Shown here: positions 26,398 through 36,670 of the stretch, piece by piece
Position numbering within the stretch: the first letter of the stretch is position 1
Layout: the number at the start of each line of letters is the position of its first letter
Source: Clostridiales bacterium
GTDB taxonomy: Bacteria; Bacillota; Clostridia; Christensenellales; Borkfalkiaceae
Assembly: GCA_022508285.1 (NCBI GenBank)
Contig: JAFLVN010000004.1
Span: 62,001-126,000, forward strand
DNA: 64,000 bases
Direction of reading: 5' to 3'
Program-made: the position numbers and the translations under genes
The notes under the pieces: generated by a model
The model's input: the letters and a program-made list of their open reading frames with translations, nothing else
What the model was told of the DNA's origin: nothing
The model's database searches: none

Positions 26398-28620
26398 TCA
26401 ATAATTGAACCAATCCTTATTTATTATTTCCGGAATTTTGACCTGTGGAGTTTTACCGCCCTTTGAAATATTTACAGTAGGAAGGGTGATTTTTTGCCCA
26501 AAGTGCTTTTTATTTCCGTCAAAATAGTACGGCGTAACGGTGTAAGTGTACACACCCTCGCTTGGATTGTCTGTAATTTTATTTTCCCATTTATCATCAA
26601 AAATCACTTCATTTTTGCCGTTTTTAGTGCGTTCTATCAAATATGAATAGTACTTTGTCTGACATAATTCGATATTTACGGTATTATTTTCAATCTTAAT
26701 CTTGGGTTGATTGATGGTAGGATTTGAAAATCTTGAAGAAGTATTTAAAGAAATATTTCCCGCAAGCGTTTTAACCGTTAATACGTTAAGCTTTGGAGAG
26801 AGTTTGTCCGCAAGCTCGATTTTATTGTTTTCGTAGTAGAGCTCGGCATCGATATCTATGCTTTTTGTGCCCTTGTCAACTTCAATTTTTTGCGGAGAAT
26901 GGGACGAGTACAATTTTTCGATAATTTGTTTTGAAAGCTCGCAACATTGATTTCCGCCTGTAACGTTCAACTGCTTATATTCTTTGTCGCCGAGCCACAC
27001 AGCAAAGCTGTGTTCACTTGTATAGCCTACCGAGTAGGCGTCGGTATTGCCTCTGTCATTTCCGCATGTTCCCGTTTTGCTGGCAATATCGAAGCTGAAA
27101 TTCCTTAATTTTTTTGCCGTACCGCTTTTTGAAGTTTCCAAAAGCATTTGATTTATTAGTGAGGCGCAACCTTCGGAAAATGTGCGGGTTGCCGCTTTTT
27201 TGTATTCGTAAACTGTTTTTCCGCCCTTGGTTGTAATTTTATTTATAAAGTGCGAGGATGAGTATACTCCCGAATTTGCAAATTGAGTATAACAGTCGGC
27301 AATTTGCTTTATGGTAAGTCCGTGCTCCATGCCCCCCAACGCAAGCGAAAGATTTTTTTCGCCGTCCTCAAGTTGGATATTCATTCGGTTGAGGTACTTT
27401 TCGGCTTTTTCAATAGTAAGTGAATTCAGCGTTTTAACCGCAGGAACATTGTAGCTTTTGCTTAAACTGTCGGCAACGGTGACGTATCCGTGATATTTTC
27501 CGTCGTAATTTTCCGGTGAATAACCATTATAATTGATTTTTTCATCTAAAATTCTTGTGTACGGACTAACAATTCTTTCTTCGATTGCGGGTGCGTAGAC
27601 GGCAAGTGGTTTTATTGTTGAACCGGGCTGTCTTTTTACGCCGCCGATCGTACTTTTGTAGGCTTTAACCTCGCCGCTGTTCTGAGTTATAATTACCGAA
27701 TTATCGCAGGGATACTCCAAATTTTCTATAAAATTCTGCAATTCAGGCTGCAAAGAAGTATAAATTTTACACCCTTTGTTCAAATCATACAGGTTTAAAT
27801 CAACGTTTTCCAGCTCGTCAAATACTGCCGTTATATAGTCTGAATTTGCCGAAGTATCAATCTTTTTTACTGCGGTCAAGGGAAGTGCACACGCTTCTTT
27901 ATACTGTTTTTCGTTGATAAATCCGCAGGTTAGCATGGATTTAAGCACGATATTTCGGCGAGCAATACTTTTTTCGGCGTTTTTAAAGGGGGAATAGTTG
28001 TTCGGTGAAACAAGTAATCCTACCAAAACAGCGCTTTCATCGAGGGTAAGATTTTCGGCTTTTTTATCAAAGTAAAACTCTGCCGCACTCTGAAGTCCGT
28101 AGCAGTTATGTCCGAAATAGATTGTATTCAGATACATTTCAAGTATCTGGTCTTTATTGTAATTTTTCTCTAATTTTCTTGTCAGGCGAATCTCTTTAAG
28201 TTTTCTTTTAATCGTCTTGTCGCCCGTAAGGTGCGTATTTTTAATAAGCTGCTGACTTATTGTCGATGCGCCCTCTTTGAAAGAGTGCGAAATAATATTT
28301 CTGTAAGCCGCCTTCAACATTCTTTTATAGTTCAACCCTTTATGGCTATAAAAAGTTCTGTCTTCGGAAGCAATAAATGCGTTAACGGTGTGCGGCTGTA
28401 AATCCTCAAGCTTTACGCTCTTGCGCTTTGTTGAGAGAGAAGTGTTGGCGATTTCTTCACCGTTTTCGTCGTAAATAACAATATTCTGTTCGACGGAGAG
28501 CAGTTTGTTTTCATCTAAAACCGCATCCCGTGTTATGCTCAAAAAAGTAAAAAACAGCGCTGTAAAAATAATTATGATGCTTAATAAAACTATTCCGGTG
28601 ATTTTAAGAAATTTAGTCAT
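26398..28620 (-). CDS. Class A penicillin-binding protein (PBP1A-type transglycosylase/transpeptidase)
   Basis: 740 residues. One N-terminal membrane anchor (about 7-30). GT51 glycosyltransferase domain with AFIASEDRTFYSHKGLN (about 85-100), KEGASTISQQLIKN and YLNTIYFGHNCYG. Transpeptidase domain with active-site Ser334 in PGSTIKP, the SYN motif in SLSKSYN, and KTGT in IASKTGTCGNDRG. The C-terminal about 150 residues form fibronectin-III/SHIRT-like beta repeats. Builds and cross-links peptidoglycan outside the membrane. Alone on the minus strand. Confidence 0.95.
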   Translation of the reverse strand: MTKFLKITGIVLLSIIIIFTALFFTFLSITRDAVLDENKLLSVEQNIVIYDENGEEIANTSLSTKRKSVKLEDLQPHTVNAFIASEDRTFYSHKGLNYKRMLKAAYRNIISHSFKEGASTISQQLIKNTHLTGDKTIKRKLKEIRLTRKLEKNYNKDQILEMYLNTIYFGHNCYGLQSAAEFYFDKKAENLTLDESAVLVGLLVSPNNYSPFKNAEKSIARRNIVLKSMLTCGFINEKQYKEACALPLTAVKKIDTSANSDYITAVFDELENVDLNLYDLNKGCKIYTSLQPELQNFIENLEYPCDNSVIITQNSGEVKAYKSTIGGVKRQPGSTIKPLAVYAPAIEERIVSPYTRILDEKINYNGYSPENYDGKYHGYVTVADSLSKSYNVPAVKTLNSLTIEKAEKYLNRMNIQLEDGEKNLSLALGGMEHGLTIKQIADCYTQFANSGVYSSSHFINKITTKGGKTVYEYKKAATRTFSEGCASLINQMLLETSKSGTAKKLRNFSFDIASKTGTCGNDRGNTDAYSVGYTSEHSFAVWLGDKEYKQLNVTGGNQCCELSKQIIEKLYSSHSPQKIEVDKGTKSIDIDAELYYENNKIELADKLSPKLNVLTVKTLAGNISLNTSSRFSNPTINQPKIKIENNTVNIELCQTKYYSYLIERTKNGKNEVIFDDKWENKITDNPSEGVYTYTVTPYYFDGNKKHFGQKITLPTVNISKGGKTPQVKIPEIINKDWFNY
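26647..26669 (+). repeat. Dispersed motif copy E (degenerate)
   Basis: ATAGTACTTTGTCTGACATA then ATT. 21 of 23 positions match copy B at 35309. It lies within the PBP gene, which runs on the opposite strand (encoding ...LCQTKYYS). Confidence 0.6.
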
Positions 28621-28663
28621 TATAAATAGTATTTATAAAATTTAATAATTCTTGCTAATTTGT

Positions 28664-28692
28664 TTGAAAAAATGTTGAAAATTAAGTATAAT
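28664..28692 (+). promoter_or_regulatory. Promoter of the miaB-mutS-mutL run
   Basis: TTGAAA, 17 bp, TATAAT. The start codon follows after about 12 transcribed bases with no clear Shine-Dalgarno. Confidence 0.65.
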
Positions 28693-28710
28693 TAAAATCG
28701 GATTATTATT

Positions 28711-30030
28711 ATGGAAAGATTTTATCATATTACAACATACGGCTGCCAGATGAACGTACACGAATCGGAAAAAATTGCCGGTATACTTGCCGAGCTCGGC
28801 TATAAGGCGTGTGAAAATATCGAGGACGCCGATATAGCGGTTTTCAATACGTGCTGTATACGCGAAAACGCCGAAAATCATGCGTTCGGAAATATCGGCA
28901 TGCTTAAAAAACTCAAGTCAAAAAAGAGGGATATGATTGTAGCAGTCGGCGGCTGCCTCACCCAGCAGATAGGTAAAGCCGATATTCTTCATGAAAAATT
29001 TCCCTATGTCGATATAATTTTCGGCACGCACAATCTTAATAAGCTCAAAGAGTACATTTTAAAGAAACAAAAACAGAAAAAAGCCATAATTGAGATCGAG
29101 GATAGCGAGGGAATTATTTGCGAGGAGGACAAGCCGCTCCGCACAAGCTATCCAAACGCCTGGATTAATATTACATACGGCTGCAACAATTTTTGCAGTT
29201 ACTGTATCGTTCCGTATGTTAGAGGAAGGGAGCGCAGCCGCCGTTCGGAAAACATAATTGCCGAGGCAAAAGCCTTGATTGAAGACGGCTATAAGGAGAT
29301 AACTCTGCTCGGTCAGAACGTAAATTCCTACAATAATGGCACAGACGATATTTCGTTCCCCGAGCTTTTGCAAAAAATTGCCGCTCTCGACGGTAAATTC
29401 CGCTTGCGTTTTATGACAAGCCATCCCAAGGATTTTTCGGAGGAGCTTGCTAAGGTTATAGCCGCAAACGATAAAATATGCAATAACGTGCATTTGCCCG
29501 TGCAGAGCGGTTCAAACGCCGTACTTGCGGCAATGAACAGAAAGTATACGGCGGAAAACTACTTACAAAAGGTTGAAATCCTTAAAAAATACGTACCCGA
29601 CTGCGCAATTACAACAGACCTTATAGTCGGCTTTCCGAATGAGACGGACGAAGACTTTGAGGCAACGCTTAAACTTGTAAAAGAGGTAGGATTTTCGTCC
29701 GCATTCACGTTCGTCTATTCCAGGCGCAACGGCACCGTGGCGGCAAAAATGGACGGACAGATTCCCGAAGAGGTTTCAAAGCAAAGAATTATGCGCCTTG
29801 TCGAGCTTGTCAATTCGCAGACTCGGGAACAGTCGGCAAAATATGTAGGAAGAACCGTTGAAATTCTCTGCGAAGATTTCGATAAAAAGAAAGGACTGTA
29901 CCTCGGCAGGGACGAGCACGGAAGAATGGCGTATTTTGAGAGTCAAAACAGCGTTATCGGCGAGTTTGTAAACGTAAAAATTACTGCGGCAAACGGCGTA
30001 TCGCTGACTGGAGAAATAGTTAAGGAATAA
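28711..30030 (+). CDS. miaB: tRNA-2-methylthio-N6-isopentenyladenosine synthase MiaB
   Basis: Radical-SAM methylthiotransferase acting on i6A37 of tRNA. N-terminal UPF0004 Cys at TYGCQMNVHESE, FNTCCIREN and GGCLTQQ. Radical-SAM cluster GCNNFCSYCIVPYVRGRERSR (near residue 155-175). C-terminal TRAM about 375-438. 439 residues. Its partner miaA, which makes the i6A substrate, lies 4.5 kb downstream in the same run. Confidence 0.97.
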   Translation: MERFYHITTYGCQMNVHESEKIAGILAELGYKACENIEDADIAVFNTCCIRENAENHAFGNIGMLKKLKSKKRDMIVAVGGCLTQQIGKADILHEKFPYVDIIFGTHNLNKLKEYILKKQKQKKAIIEIEDSEGIICEEDKPLRTSYPNAWINITYGCNNFCSYCIVPYVRGRERSRRSENIIAEAKALIEDGYKEITLLGQNVNSYNNGTDDISFPELLQKIAALDGKFRLRFMTSHPKDFSEELAKVIAANDKICNNVHLPVQSGSNAVLAAMNRKYTAENYLQKVEILKKYVPDCAITTDLIVGFPNETDEDFEATLKLVKEVGFSSAFTFVYSRRNGTVAAKMDGQIPEEVSKQRIMRLVELVNSQTREQSAKYVGRTVEILCEDFDKKKGLYLGRDEHGRMAYFESQNSVIGEFVNVKITAANGVSLTGEIVKE

Positions 30031-30034
30031 TATT

Positions 30035-32611
30035 ATGGCGCTTTCACAAATGATGCAACACTATTTGTCCGTAAAGGACAGATATAAAGATTGTCTTATA
30101 TTTTACCGTCTCGGCGACTTTTACGAGATGTTTTTCGATGACGCAGTCAAAGCTTCTAAAATATTGGATTTAACATTGACCGGCAGAGATTGCGGGCTTG
30201 AGGAGAGGGCGCCTATGTGCGGCGTACCCTATCATGCGGTGGACTCGTACATAGCAAAACTCGTTTCCTGCGGTGAAAAGGTTGCAATATGCGAGCAACT
30301 TGAAGACCCTGCAACGGCAAAGGGAATGGTAGCCCGAGACGTTATCCGAGTAGTTACTGCGGGTACGGTAATTTCCGATACGGGACTTGACGAAAAGACC
30401 AACAATTTTATATGCTGCGCATATAAGCAGGATGACGCAGCTTCGCTCGTTTGGGCGGATATCACTACGGGCGAACTCACGGCAACCGAATTTATTGTTG
30501 ACGGCGTACAAAAATGTGTTGCACAAATGGTAAAACTCGGAGTTAAAGAGATAATCTGCAACGATGAAATGCTGTTTGCCGCAAGGAACTTTAAAGAAGT
30601 ATCAAGCGGTTTGCTTCCGCACTTTTCAAGTTATCCTGCGTGGGCTTTCGGATATTCGGCGGCGGAGCGCACTCTATGCGAGCAGTTCGGCGTAAAATCG
30701 CTGTCCGCTTTCCCGATTTTCGATAAAAAAATGGCAATTTCAGCGGCGGGTGCATTGATTGAATATCTGAAAGAAACTCAGATGCATGCCCTTAAAAATA
30801 TTGACAACGTCAAATACCTGGTTACTGAAAAGTTTTTGCAGCTTGACGTAGCCGCCGTTAAAAATCTTGAAATTGTAAAAACATTGGGCAACGGAGGGAA
30901 GTACGGTTCACTTTTATGGCTTCTTGATAAAACAAAGACAGCCATGGGAGCACGCCTTCTCAATTCTTCGATTTTAAATCCTTTCTGTAGCGCAGACGAA
31001 ATCAATTACCGCCTTGACGGCGTTTCAGAGCTCTGCGAAGGTACGGTAATAAGGCTTGCTTTGCAAGATTTGTTAAAAGAGATAAAGGATATTGAAAGAA
31101 TTGCCGGCAAAATAAGCAACGGCAACGTAATGCCTAAAGACTGTATTGCACTTGCATCCTCGCTGTCGGTAATTCCGAATGTTAAATTTCAGCTATCGGG
31201 ATTTTCTTCAAGCATTTTAAGGGATATTTCTGAGCAGCTCTTCGATATGTCGTCGCTTGCCGAACTTCTGACAAACGCAATATCTCCCGAACCGCCCGCA
31301 AACATGAAAGACGGCGGATATATAAGAGAAGGATTTAATGCCCAACTCGATGAGCTCCGCAATATAAAAAAATCAGGTAAAGACATTCTCATAGCGATGG
31401 AATCCCGAGAGCGCGACGCTACGGGCATACGCAATTTAAAGATAGGTTATAACAGGATTTTCGGATATTATATTGAAGTAACGAAGTCCTTTAAGGACAA
31501 AGTTCCGCTTAATTATCAGCGCAGACAGACCCTTGCAAACGCCGAGCGGTACACCACGGACGAGCTCAAAGAGCTCGAGAAAAAAATAATTTCAAGCGAA
31601 GACCGTGCTTTAAAGCTCGAGGCGGAGATATACGAGAAAATTAAAGGTATTTTATCTGAAAATATAGATAAATTCAAAAGTATTGCCGCTTCGGTTGCGC
31701 TTTTGGACCTCACGGTTGCCTTTGCCGACGTTTCAAAAACAAACCGCTACGTCCGCCCCGAAATTGTCGAAAGCGACAAACCTCTAATTATAAAAGACGG
31801 CCGTCATCCCGTTTTGGAAGTGCTTATAAAGGATAAGTTTATCCCCAACGATACGCTTTTAGACGAGGGCGAAAACCGCACAATGATAATAACCGGACCG
31901 AACATGGCTGGTAAAAGCACCTATATGCGCCAGACCGCTATAATTGCGATTATGGCGCACCTCGGCTGTTTTGTGCCGGCGAAATCGGCTCAGATTCCTT
32001 TAATTGACAGGGTGTTTACAAGGGTAGGAGCAAGTGATAATCTAATTTCCGACCAAAGCACTTTCATGGTTGAAATGGTGGAAGTTGCAACAATCATAAA
32101 CAATGCAACAAAAAACAGCCTTTTAATTCTTGACGAAGTGGGCAGAGGCACGAGCACATACGACGGCTTGAGTATCGCATGGGCGGTTATCGAGCATCTT
32201 ACGCAAAAAATCGGCGCAAAGACCATGTTTGCAACCCATTATCATGAACTTACGGAGCTTGAAAGCACCTTTGAAGGGATCAAGAATTATAAAATTGCCG
32301 TCAAAGAGATAAACGGCGGCATAATCTTTTTGAGAAAGATTATGCGAGGCGGTGCGAACCGAAGCTTCGGTATAGAGGTTGCCTCGCTTGCGGGTGTACC
32401 TTCCTCAGTCACCGACAGGGCAAAAGAGATTTTAAAGCAGGTTGAAAGCGGCGATAAATCTCATGTCGAGGTCAGCGAGGAAAATCAAGAAAATCATCCT
32501 AGCGAAGTAGAGCGGATCTTAAAGGACGTCGATTTGAATAATCTTTCGCCCATGCAGGCATTTTTACTCGTGAGTGATTTAGTAGAGAAGGTAAAAAATG
32601 AAGAGAATTAA
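30035..32611 (+). CDS. mutS: DNA mismatch repair protein MutS
   Basis: Mismatch-recognition ATPase, 858 residues. N-terminal mismatch-reading FYE motif in LGDFYEMFFDDA (about 28-38). Connector, lever and clamp domains follow. Walker A is GPNMAGKSTYMRQ (about 620-632), with ILDEVGRGTSTYDG and ATHYHELT downstream. C-terminal region ends SPMQAFLLVSDLVEKVK. Overlaps mutL by 14 bases. AAGGA Shine-Dalgarno at spacing 9. Confidence 0.98.
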   Translation: MALSQMMQHYLSVKDRYKDCLIFYRLGDFYEMFFDDAVKASKILDLTLTGRDCGLEERAPMCGVPYHAVDSYIAKLVSCGEKVAICEQLEDPATAKGMVARDVIRVVTAGTVISDTGLDEKTNNFICCAYKQDDAASLVWADITTGELTATEFIVDGVQKCVAQMVKLGVKEIICNDEMLFAARNFKEVSSGLLPHFSSYPAWAFGYSAAERTLCEQFGVKSLSAFPIFDKKMAISAAGALIEYLKETQMHALKNIDNVKYLVTEKFLQLDVAAVKNLEIVKTLGNGGKYGSLLWLLDKTKTAMGARLLNSSILNPFCSADEINYRLDGVSELCEGTVIRLALQDLLKEIKDIERIAGKISNGNVMPKDCIALASSLSVIPNVKFQLSGFSSSILRDISEQLFDMSSLAELLTNAISPEPPANMKDGGYIREGFNAQLDELRNIKKSGKDILIAMESRERDATGIRNLKIGYNRIFGYYIEVTKSFKDKVPLNYQRRQTLANAERYTTDELKELEKKIISSEDRALKLEAEIYEKIKGILSENIDKFKSIAASVALLDLTVAFADVSKTNRYVRPEIVESDKPLIIKDGRHPVLEVLIKDKFIPNDTLLDEGENRTMIITGPNMAGKSTYMRQTAIIAIMAHLGCFVPAKSAQIPLIDRVFTRVGASDNLISDQSTFMVEMVEVATIINNATKNSLLILDEVGRGTSTYDGLSIAWAVIEHLTQKIGAKTMFATHYHELTELESTFEGIKNYKIAVKEINGGIIFLRKIMRGGANRSFGIEVASLAGVPSSVTDRAKEILKQVESGDKSHVEVSEENQENHPSEVERILKDVDLNNLSPMQAFLLVSDLVEKVKNEEN

Positions 32612-34550
32612 TGTACTTTCTAAAACGGTTTATAATAGAATTGCGGCGGGTGAAGTGGTTGACAGACCGTATTCCGCCGTTAAGGAGCTTGTGGAAAACA
32701 GCCTTGACGCAGGCGCAACCGATATCGAAATCTACATAGAAAGGGGCGGGAAAGAGCTTATAAAAGTGGTTGATAACGGCGGAGGAATACACAAGGACGA
32801 TTTACACGCCGCATTTTTGCCCCACGCAACGAGCAAAATTTCCGAAGCCTCCGATTTAGACTGTATTCAAACGCTCGGTTTCAGAGGAGAAGCGTTGGCA
32901 AGCATTTCTGCAATTTCAAAGGTTGAATTGATTTCGGTAACCGAGGGCAATCAGGCTTATAAAATTACCTGCGAGGGCGGAATTTGCGGTAAAGTCGAGC
33001 CTGCCGCTCTTGAAAAGGGCACGGTTATAACTGTACGCAATCTCTTTTATAATACTCCCGTTCGTGCGAAATTTTTAAAGCCCGATAACAAGGAAGAAGC
33101 GGATATAACGAGTTTTATCTCCCGCTACATTTTAAGCCATCCGCAAGTAAGTTTTAAATATTATGTAGACGGAAAAGTCTCACTGCAATCCTTCGGCGGC
33201 GGACTCGAGGAAGCTGTTGCACAGGTTTACGGCGCAAAAGTCATACCGCAGTGCATACGGATAGACGCCAATAAAGACGGCGTGCATATTTACGGTTTTA
33301 TCGGCAATCAGAATTTCTTTAAGCCCAATAAAAGCTATCAGAGTGTATTTCTTAACGGCAGATACATAGTAAACAATACGATTGCAACGGCAATTTCCAA
33401 TGCCTACGCAAGCTATGCCATGAAGAGGCAATTTCCTTTTTACGTGATCAACGTAGACGTTCCGCTTGATATTGTCGACGTGAACGTTCATCCTAACAAA
33501 GCCGATGTTCGGTTTATTGATAACCGTTTTGTCTTCGGAGCTGTTTACAAGGTTATTTCCGCAGTGCTCGACGGAACTTCCGCAGCGGCGGAATTTGTTG
33601 CGGGCGGCGGCAGAGTGCCCGAAATTAAGTCTACGATAGGCGGCAAAGAGGGCGAAAATAAGGTATATTCGGAAGTACAGCAGTCAATATCCTTAGAACT
33701 TCTTGAAAAGTATAAACCTGCAAAATTAAAGGATTTTCCCGAAAACACCTTTAATAACCGACAAAATTTTGAAGAAAAGGCGGCTGAGAAGCCCAAAAAG
33801 CCTTTTAACTCCGAAAAGGAATTGCCTTTGAATATCTTTTATGAGGCAGAGAAGGAACTGAAAAATATCAGTCCTTATCAGCTTGGAGAGCAGTTTGCAG
33901 GTGTTTCGGACAATTCGCTGTCTAAAATTTCAAAGACAAATCATTATGCAGAGAAAAAGCAGGAACGTATAGAGCTTGACGAATGTAAGTTCTGCGGCTC
34001 GGTGTTCAATACCTATTTAATATATGAATACCATGACAGCTTATATTTAATCGACCAGCATGCGGCGCACGAAAGGCTTATTTATGACAGACTAAAGGCT
34101 CAGATGGCCGAACGCAATATAATAAGACAGCCGCTCTTAATTCCGTTTATTTTTGACGTGAATCCTGCGGAAGCTCAATTTGTATCAAGCAATCTTGAAA
34201 CATTGAACGAGCTTGGGTTTAGCGTTTCTCATTTCGGCGGTAATTCATACCGTGTGGACGAAGTTCCCGCAGATCTTCACGAGATAGATTTACAAAGCTT
34301 TTTTAACGATATATTGTCCGATTTAGGCAACTATAAAGAAATAAAACTTACAGAAGTTTTCAAGGATAAGCTTGCAACAACAGCATGTAAGCATGCGGTT
34401 AAGGGAGGCATGCAGCTTACCGAGCAGGAAGTTGACTCATTATTTAAAATGATGGACGGCGATATGGGCTTGAAATGCCCGCACGGCAGACCTGTCTGCG
34501 TAGTGCTGACAAAGCGTGAAATCGAAAAAATGTTTAAAAGGATAGTATAA
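32598..34550 (+). CDS. mutL: DNA mismatch repair protein MutL (endonuclease type)
   Basis: 650 residues. GHKL ATPase N-terminal half: IAAGEVVDRPYSAVKELVENSLDAGA, VDNGGGI and GFRGEALASI. The C-terminal half carries the metal-binding endonuclease motif DQHAAHERLIYD (from residue 486) with Asp where the second Glu is usual. It also has ACKHAVKGG and CPHGRP, typical of nicking MutL from bacteria without MutH. GAAGG at spacing 6 before the ATG. Confidence 0.97.
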   Translation: MKRINVLSKTVYNRIAAGEVVDRPYSAVKELVENSLDAGATDIEIYIERGGKELIKVVDNGGGIHKDDLHAAFLPHATSKISEASDLDCIQTLGFRGEALASISAISKVELISVTEGNQAYKITCEGGICGKVEPAALEKGTVITVRNLFYNTPVRAKFLKPDNKEEADITSFISRYILSHPQVSFKYYVDGKVSLQSFGGGLEEAVAQVYGAKVIPQCIRIDANKDGVHIYGFIGNQNFFKPNKSYQSVFLNGRYIVNNTIATAISNAYASYAMKRQFPFYVINVDVPLDIVDVNVHPNKADVRFIDNRFVFGAVYKVISAVLDGTSAAAEFVAGGGRVPEIKSTIGGKEGENKVYSEVQQSISLELLEKYKPAKLKDFPENTFNNRQNFEEKAAEKPKKPFNSEKELPLNIFYEAEKELKNISPYQLGEQFAGVSDNSLSKISKTNHYAEKKQERIELDECKFCGSVFNTYLIYEYHDSLYLIDQHAAHERLIYDRLKAQMAERNIIRQPLLIPFIFDVNPAEAQFVSSNLETLNELGFSVSHFGGNSYRVDEVPADLHEIDLQSFFNDILSDLGNYKEIKLTEVFKDKLATTACKHAVKGGMQLTEQEVDSLFKMMDGDMGLKCPHGRPVCVVLTKREIEKMFKRIV

Positions 34551-34551
34551 T

Positions 34552-35460
34552 TTGCGCAAAGTGTTGGTAATTTGCGGACCTACGGCCTCCGGAAAAACGG
34601 GACTTGCCGTAGCCTGCGCAAAAAAACTGAATACCGAAATTATTTCTGCCGACTCACAGCTTGTATATAGAGGGTTGAATATCGGCACGGCAAAGCCGAC
34701 CGAAGAGGAAAGATGCGGAATTGTTCACTATATGATTGACGTCGCCGATCCAAAGGATAATTTCAGCGTTTTCGATTATGCCGAGCGGGCAATTCCGATT
34801 GTAAACCGACTTATTGATAACGGCAAAACGCCGATAATTTGCGGCGGTACGGGCTTTTATATCAATTCGATACTGTTTGACTTTGCGTACGGACATACGG
34901 GTGCGTATTGCGCAATAAGGGATAAATATAATGCTCTATTAATTGAGAGGGGCAAGGAGTATATTTATGGACTATTGCAAAACGTTGACCCCGAAACCGC
35001 AGAAAAATTACACGTAAACGACACAAAACGGGTTGTTCGTGCGCTTGAAATTTATGAGGCAAGCGGAAAAAAGAAATCCGAACAGAATGACGAGTTAATT
35101 CCAAAATATGATTACCTTGCCGTTGCTGTAAACTACCCGAGGGAAGAGTTGTATAAGCGCATAGATATGCGTGTAGACCAAATGTTTGAGTGCGGTTTGG
35201 TTGATGAAATTGAAAGTCTGCGTGCAAACGGAGTAGACGAAAATTGTCAGAGTATGCAGGCAATAGGGTACAAAGAAGTGCTAAAATGCTTAAAAAACGG
35301 CGATAACCATAGTACTATGTGTGACATAATTAAGCAAAATACACGCCATTACGCTAAAAGACAGATTACTTTTTTTAAGAAATTGCCTAATATTTTATGG
35401 CTTGAGCCGGAGGCTGCAACGCCCGAAAGAATTGCGGAGCTTTTAAATGAGAGACAATAA
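34552..35460 (+). CDS. miaA: tRNA dimethylallyltransferase MiaA
   Basis: Adds a dimethylallyl group to A37 of tRNA. P-loop GPTASGKTGLA (about residues 8-18), SADSQLVYRGLNIGTAKPT, CGGTGFYI, and the C-terminal IKQNTRHYAKRQITFFKK. 302 residues. Start TTG at 34552, just after the mutL stop, with AAAGGA about 11 bases upstream. The last third contains motif copy B, which encodes HSTMCDI just before the conserved IKQNTRxYAKRQ helix. Confidence 0.95.
   Translation: MRKVLVICGPTASGKTGLAVACAKKLNTEIISADSQLVYRGLNIGTAKPTEEERCGIVHYMIDVADPKDNFSVFDYAERAIPIVNRLIDNGKTPIICGGTGFYINSILFDFAYGHTGAYCAIRDKYNALLIERGKEYIYGLLQNVDPETAEKLHVNDTKRVVRALEIYEASGKKKSEQNDELIPKYDYLAVAVNYPREELYKRIDMRVDQMFECGLVDEIESLRANGVDENCQSMQAIGYKEVLKCLKNGDNHSTMCDIIKQNTRHYAKRQITFFKKLPNILWLEPEAATPERIAELLNERQ
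35308..35331 (+). repeat. Dispersed motif copy B
   Basis: Palindromic core CATAGTACTATG directly followed by TGTGACATAATT. In frame within miaA it encodes HSTMCDII. It lies about 115-140 bp upstream of the next gene start. Confidence 0.75.
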
Positions 35461-36661
35461 ATTATTTATTGAAAGTTGCGAAGAAAAGTTAAAAGATAAA
35501 TTTAAAGCGATGGACGATACTGCCTATTTTAATCAAGTTAAAGTTTTAAAAGCGTTCGAAGAGTGCCGCATTGCGCTCCGTCATTTTAACGGTTCAACCG
35601 GTTACGGCTATGATGACGAGGGCAGAGATACCCTCGGTAAACTGTACGCCTTGTCTTTCGGGGCAGAAGCGGGAATAGTTTCGCCGCATTTGCTTTCGGG
35701 AACTCACGCTTTGACGGTTGCGCTTTTCGGACTTCTGCGCCCCAATGACACGCTTTTATGTATCAGCGGTATGCCATACGATACTATAAGGGGAGTTATT
35801 TTCGGTGAGAATAACGGTTCGCTTAAGGATTTTGGAGTAAAATTTGACTACTGCGAGCTCAAAAGCGGTGAATTTGACTATAAACTGATTAAAGAAAAGC
35901 TTGATAAATCCGTTAAAGTCGTATATATTCAACGCTCGCGAGGATACGAACTACGTGACGCTCTTTCGTGTGAGCAGATAAAAAAAGCCTGCGAATTTGT
36001 TCGTAAACTTGGCTTTAACGGTTGCATTTTCGTTGATAATTGCTACGGCGAATTTGTAGAAACAAAAGAGCCGACTGAAGTCGGAGCTGATATTATCGTC
36101 GGTTCGCTTATTAAAAACGCCGGGGGAGGACTTGCTCCCACGGGCGGCTATATCTGCGGAAAGCAAAATTATATTGATTTAATTGGTAAGAGGTTAACTG
36201 CACCGTCAATAGGGCTTGAAGTAGGCTCTTACGCAAGCGGTTATCAATATTTTTATCAAGGGCTGTTCATGGCTCCGCATACGGTTGCCCAAGCGCTTAA
36301 AAGTACGCTTTTAATCGGTCAGGCAATGAGTGAACTCGGATATATCAATTATCCTGAAATGAGCAAAACGCCTTACGACATAACCCGAGCTATTCAGTTT
36401 GACAGTGCGGAAAAAATGATAAATTTTATAAGGGAAGTACAGTATGCCTCGCCCGTCGATAGCTACGTTTGCTGTGAGCCGTGGGATATGCCCGGCTATA
36501 ACGAAAAAATTATTATGGCGGCGGGCACTTTTGTTGCGGGATCTTCAATAGAGCTTTCGGCTGACGGACCGGTAAAACCGCCCTATATCGTGTATTTCCA
36601 AGGCGGATTGACCTACGAGCACGGCAAATACGCACTTCAACGCATTTTAGAGAAATTATAA
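35447..36661 (+). CDS. YnbB-type PLP-dependent enzyme (methionine gamma-lyase-like, 'aluminium resistance' family)
   Basis: 404-residue fold-type I PLP protein. Family signs: GYGYDDEGRDTLGKLYA, PHLLSGTHALTVALFGLLRPND, VYIQRSRGY, VDNCYGEFVE, and the PLP-Lys block IVGSLIKNAGGGLAPTGGYICG (about residues 220-245). The reaction is not established; annotated relatives include methionine gamma-lyase-like proteins. Usually found between miaA and the mutL/hfq region in Clostridia, as here. Overlaps miaA by 14 bases. Confidence 0.85.
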   Translation: MRDNKLFIESCEEKLKDKFKAMDDTAYFNQVKVLKAFEECRIALRHFNGSTGYGYDDEGRDTLGKLYALSFGAEAGIVSPHLLSGTHALTVALFGLLRPNDTLLCISGMPYDTIRGVIFGENNGSLKDFGVKFDYCELKSGEFDYKLIKEKLDKSVKVVYIQRSRGYELRDALSCEQIKKACEFVRKLGFNGCIFVDNCYGEFVETKEPTEVGADIIVGSLIKNAGGGLAPTGGYICGKQNYIDLIGKRLTAPSIGLEVGSYASGYQYFYQGLFMAPHTVAQALKSTLLIGQAMSELGYINYPEMSKTPYDITRAIQFDSAEKMINFIREVQYASPVDSYVCCEPWDMPGYNEKIIMAAGTFVAGSSIELSADGPVKPPYIVYFQGGLTYEHGKYALQRILEKL

Positions 36662-36670
36662 AGATAAGGT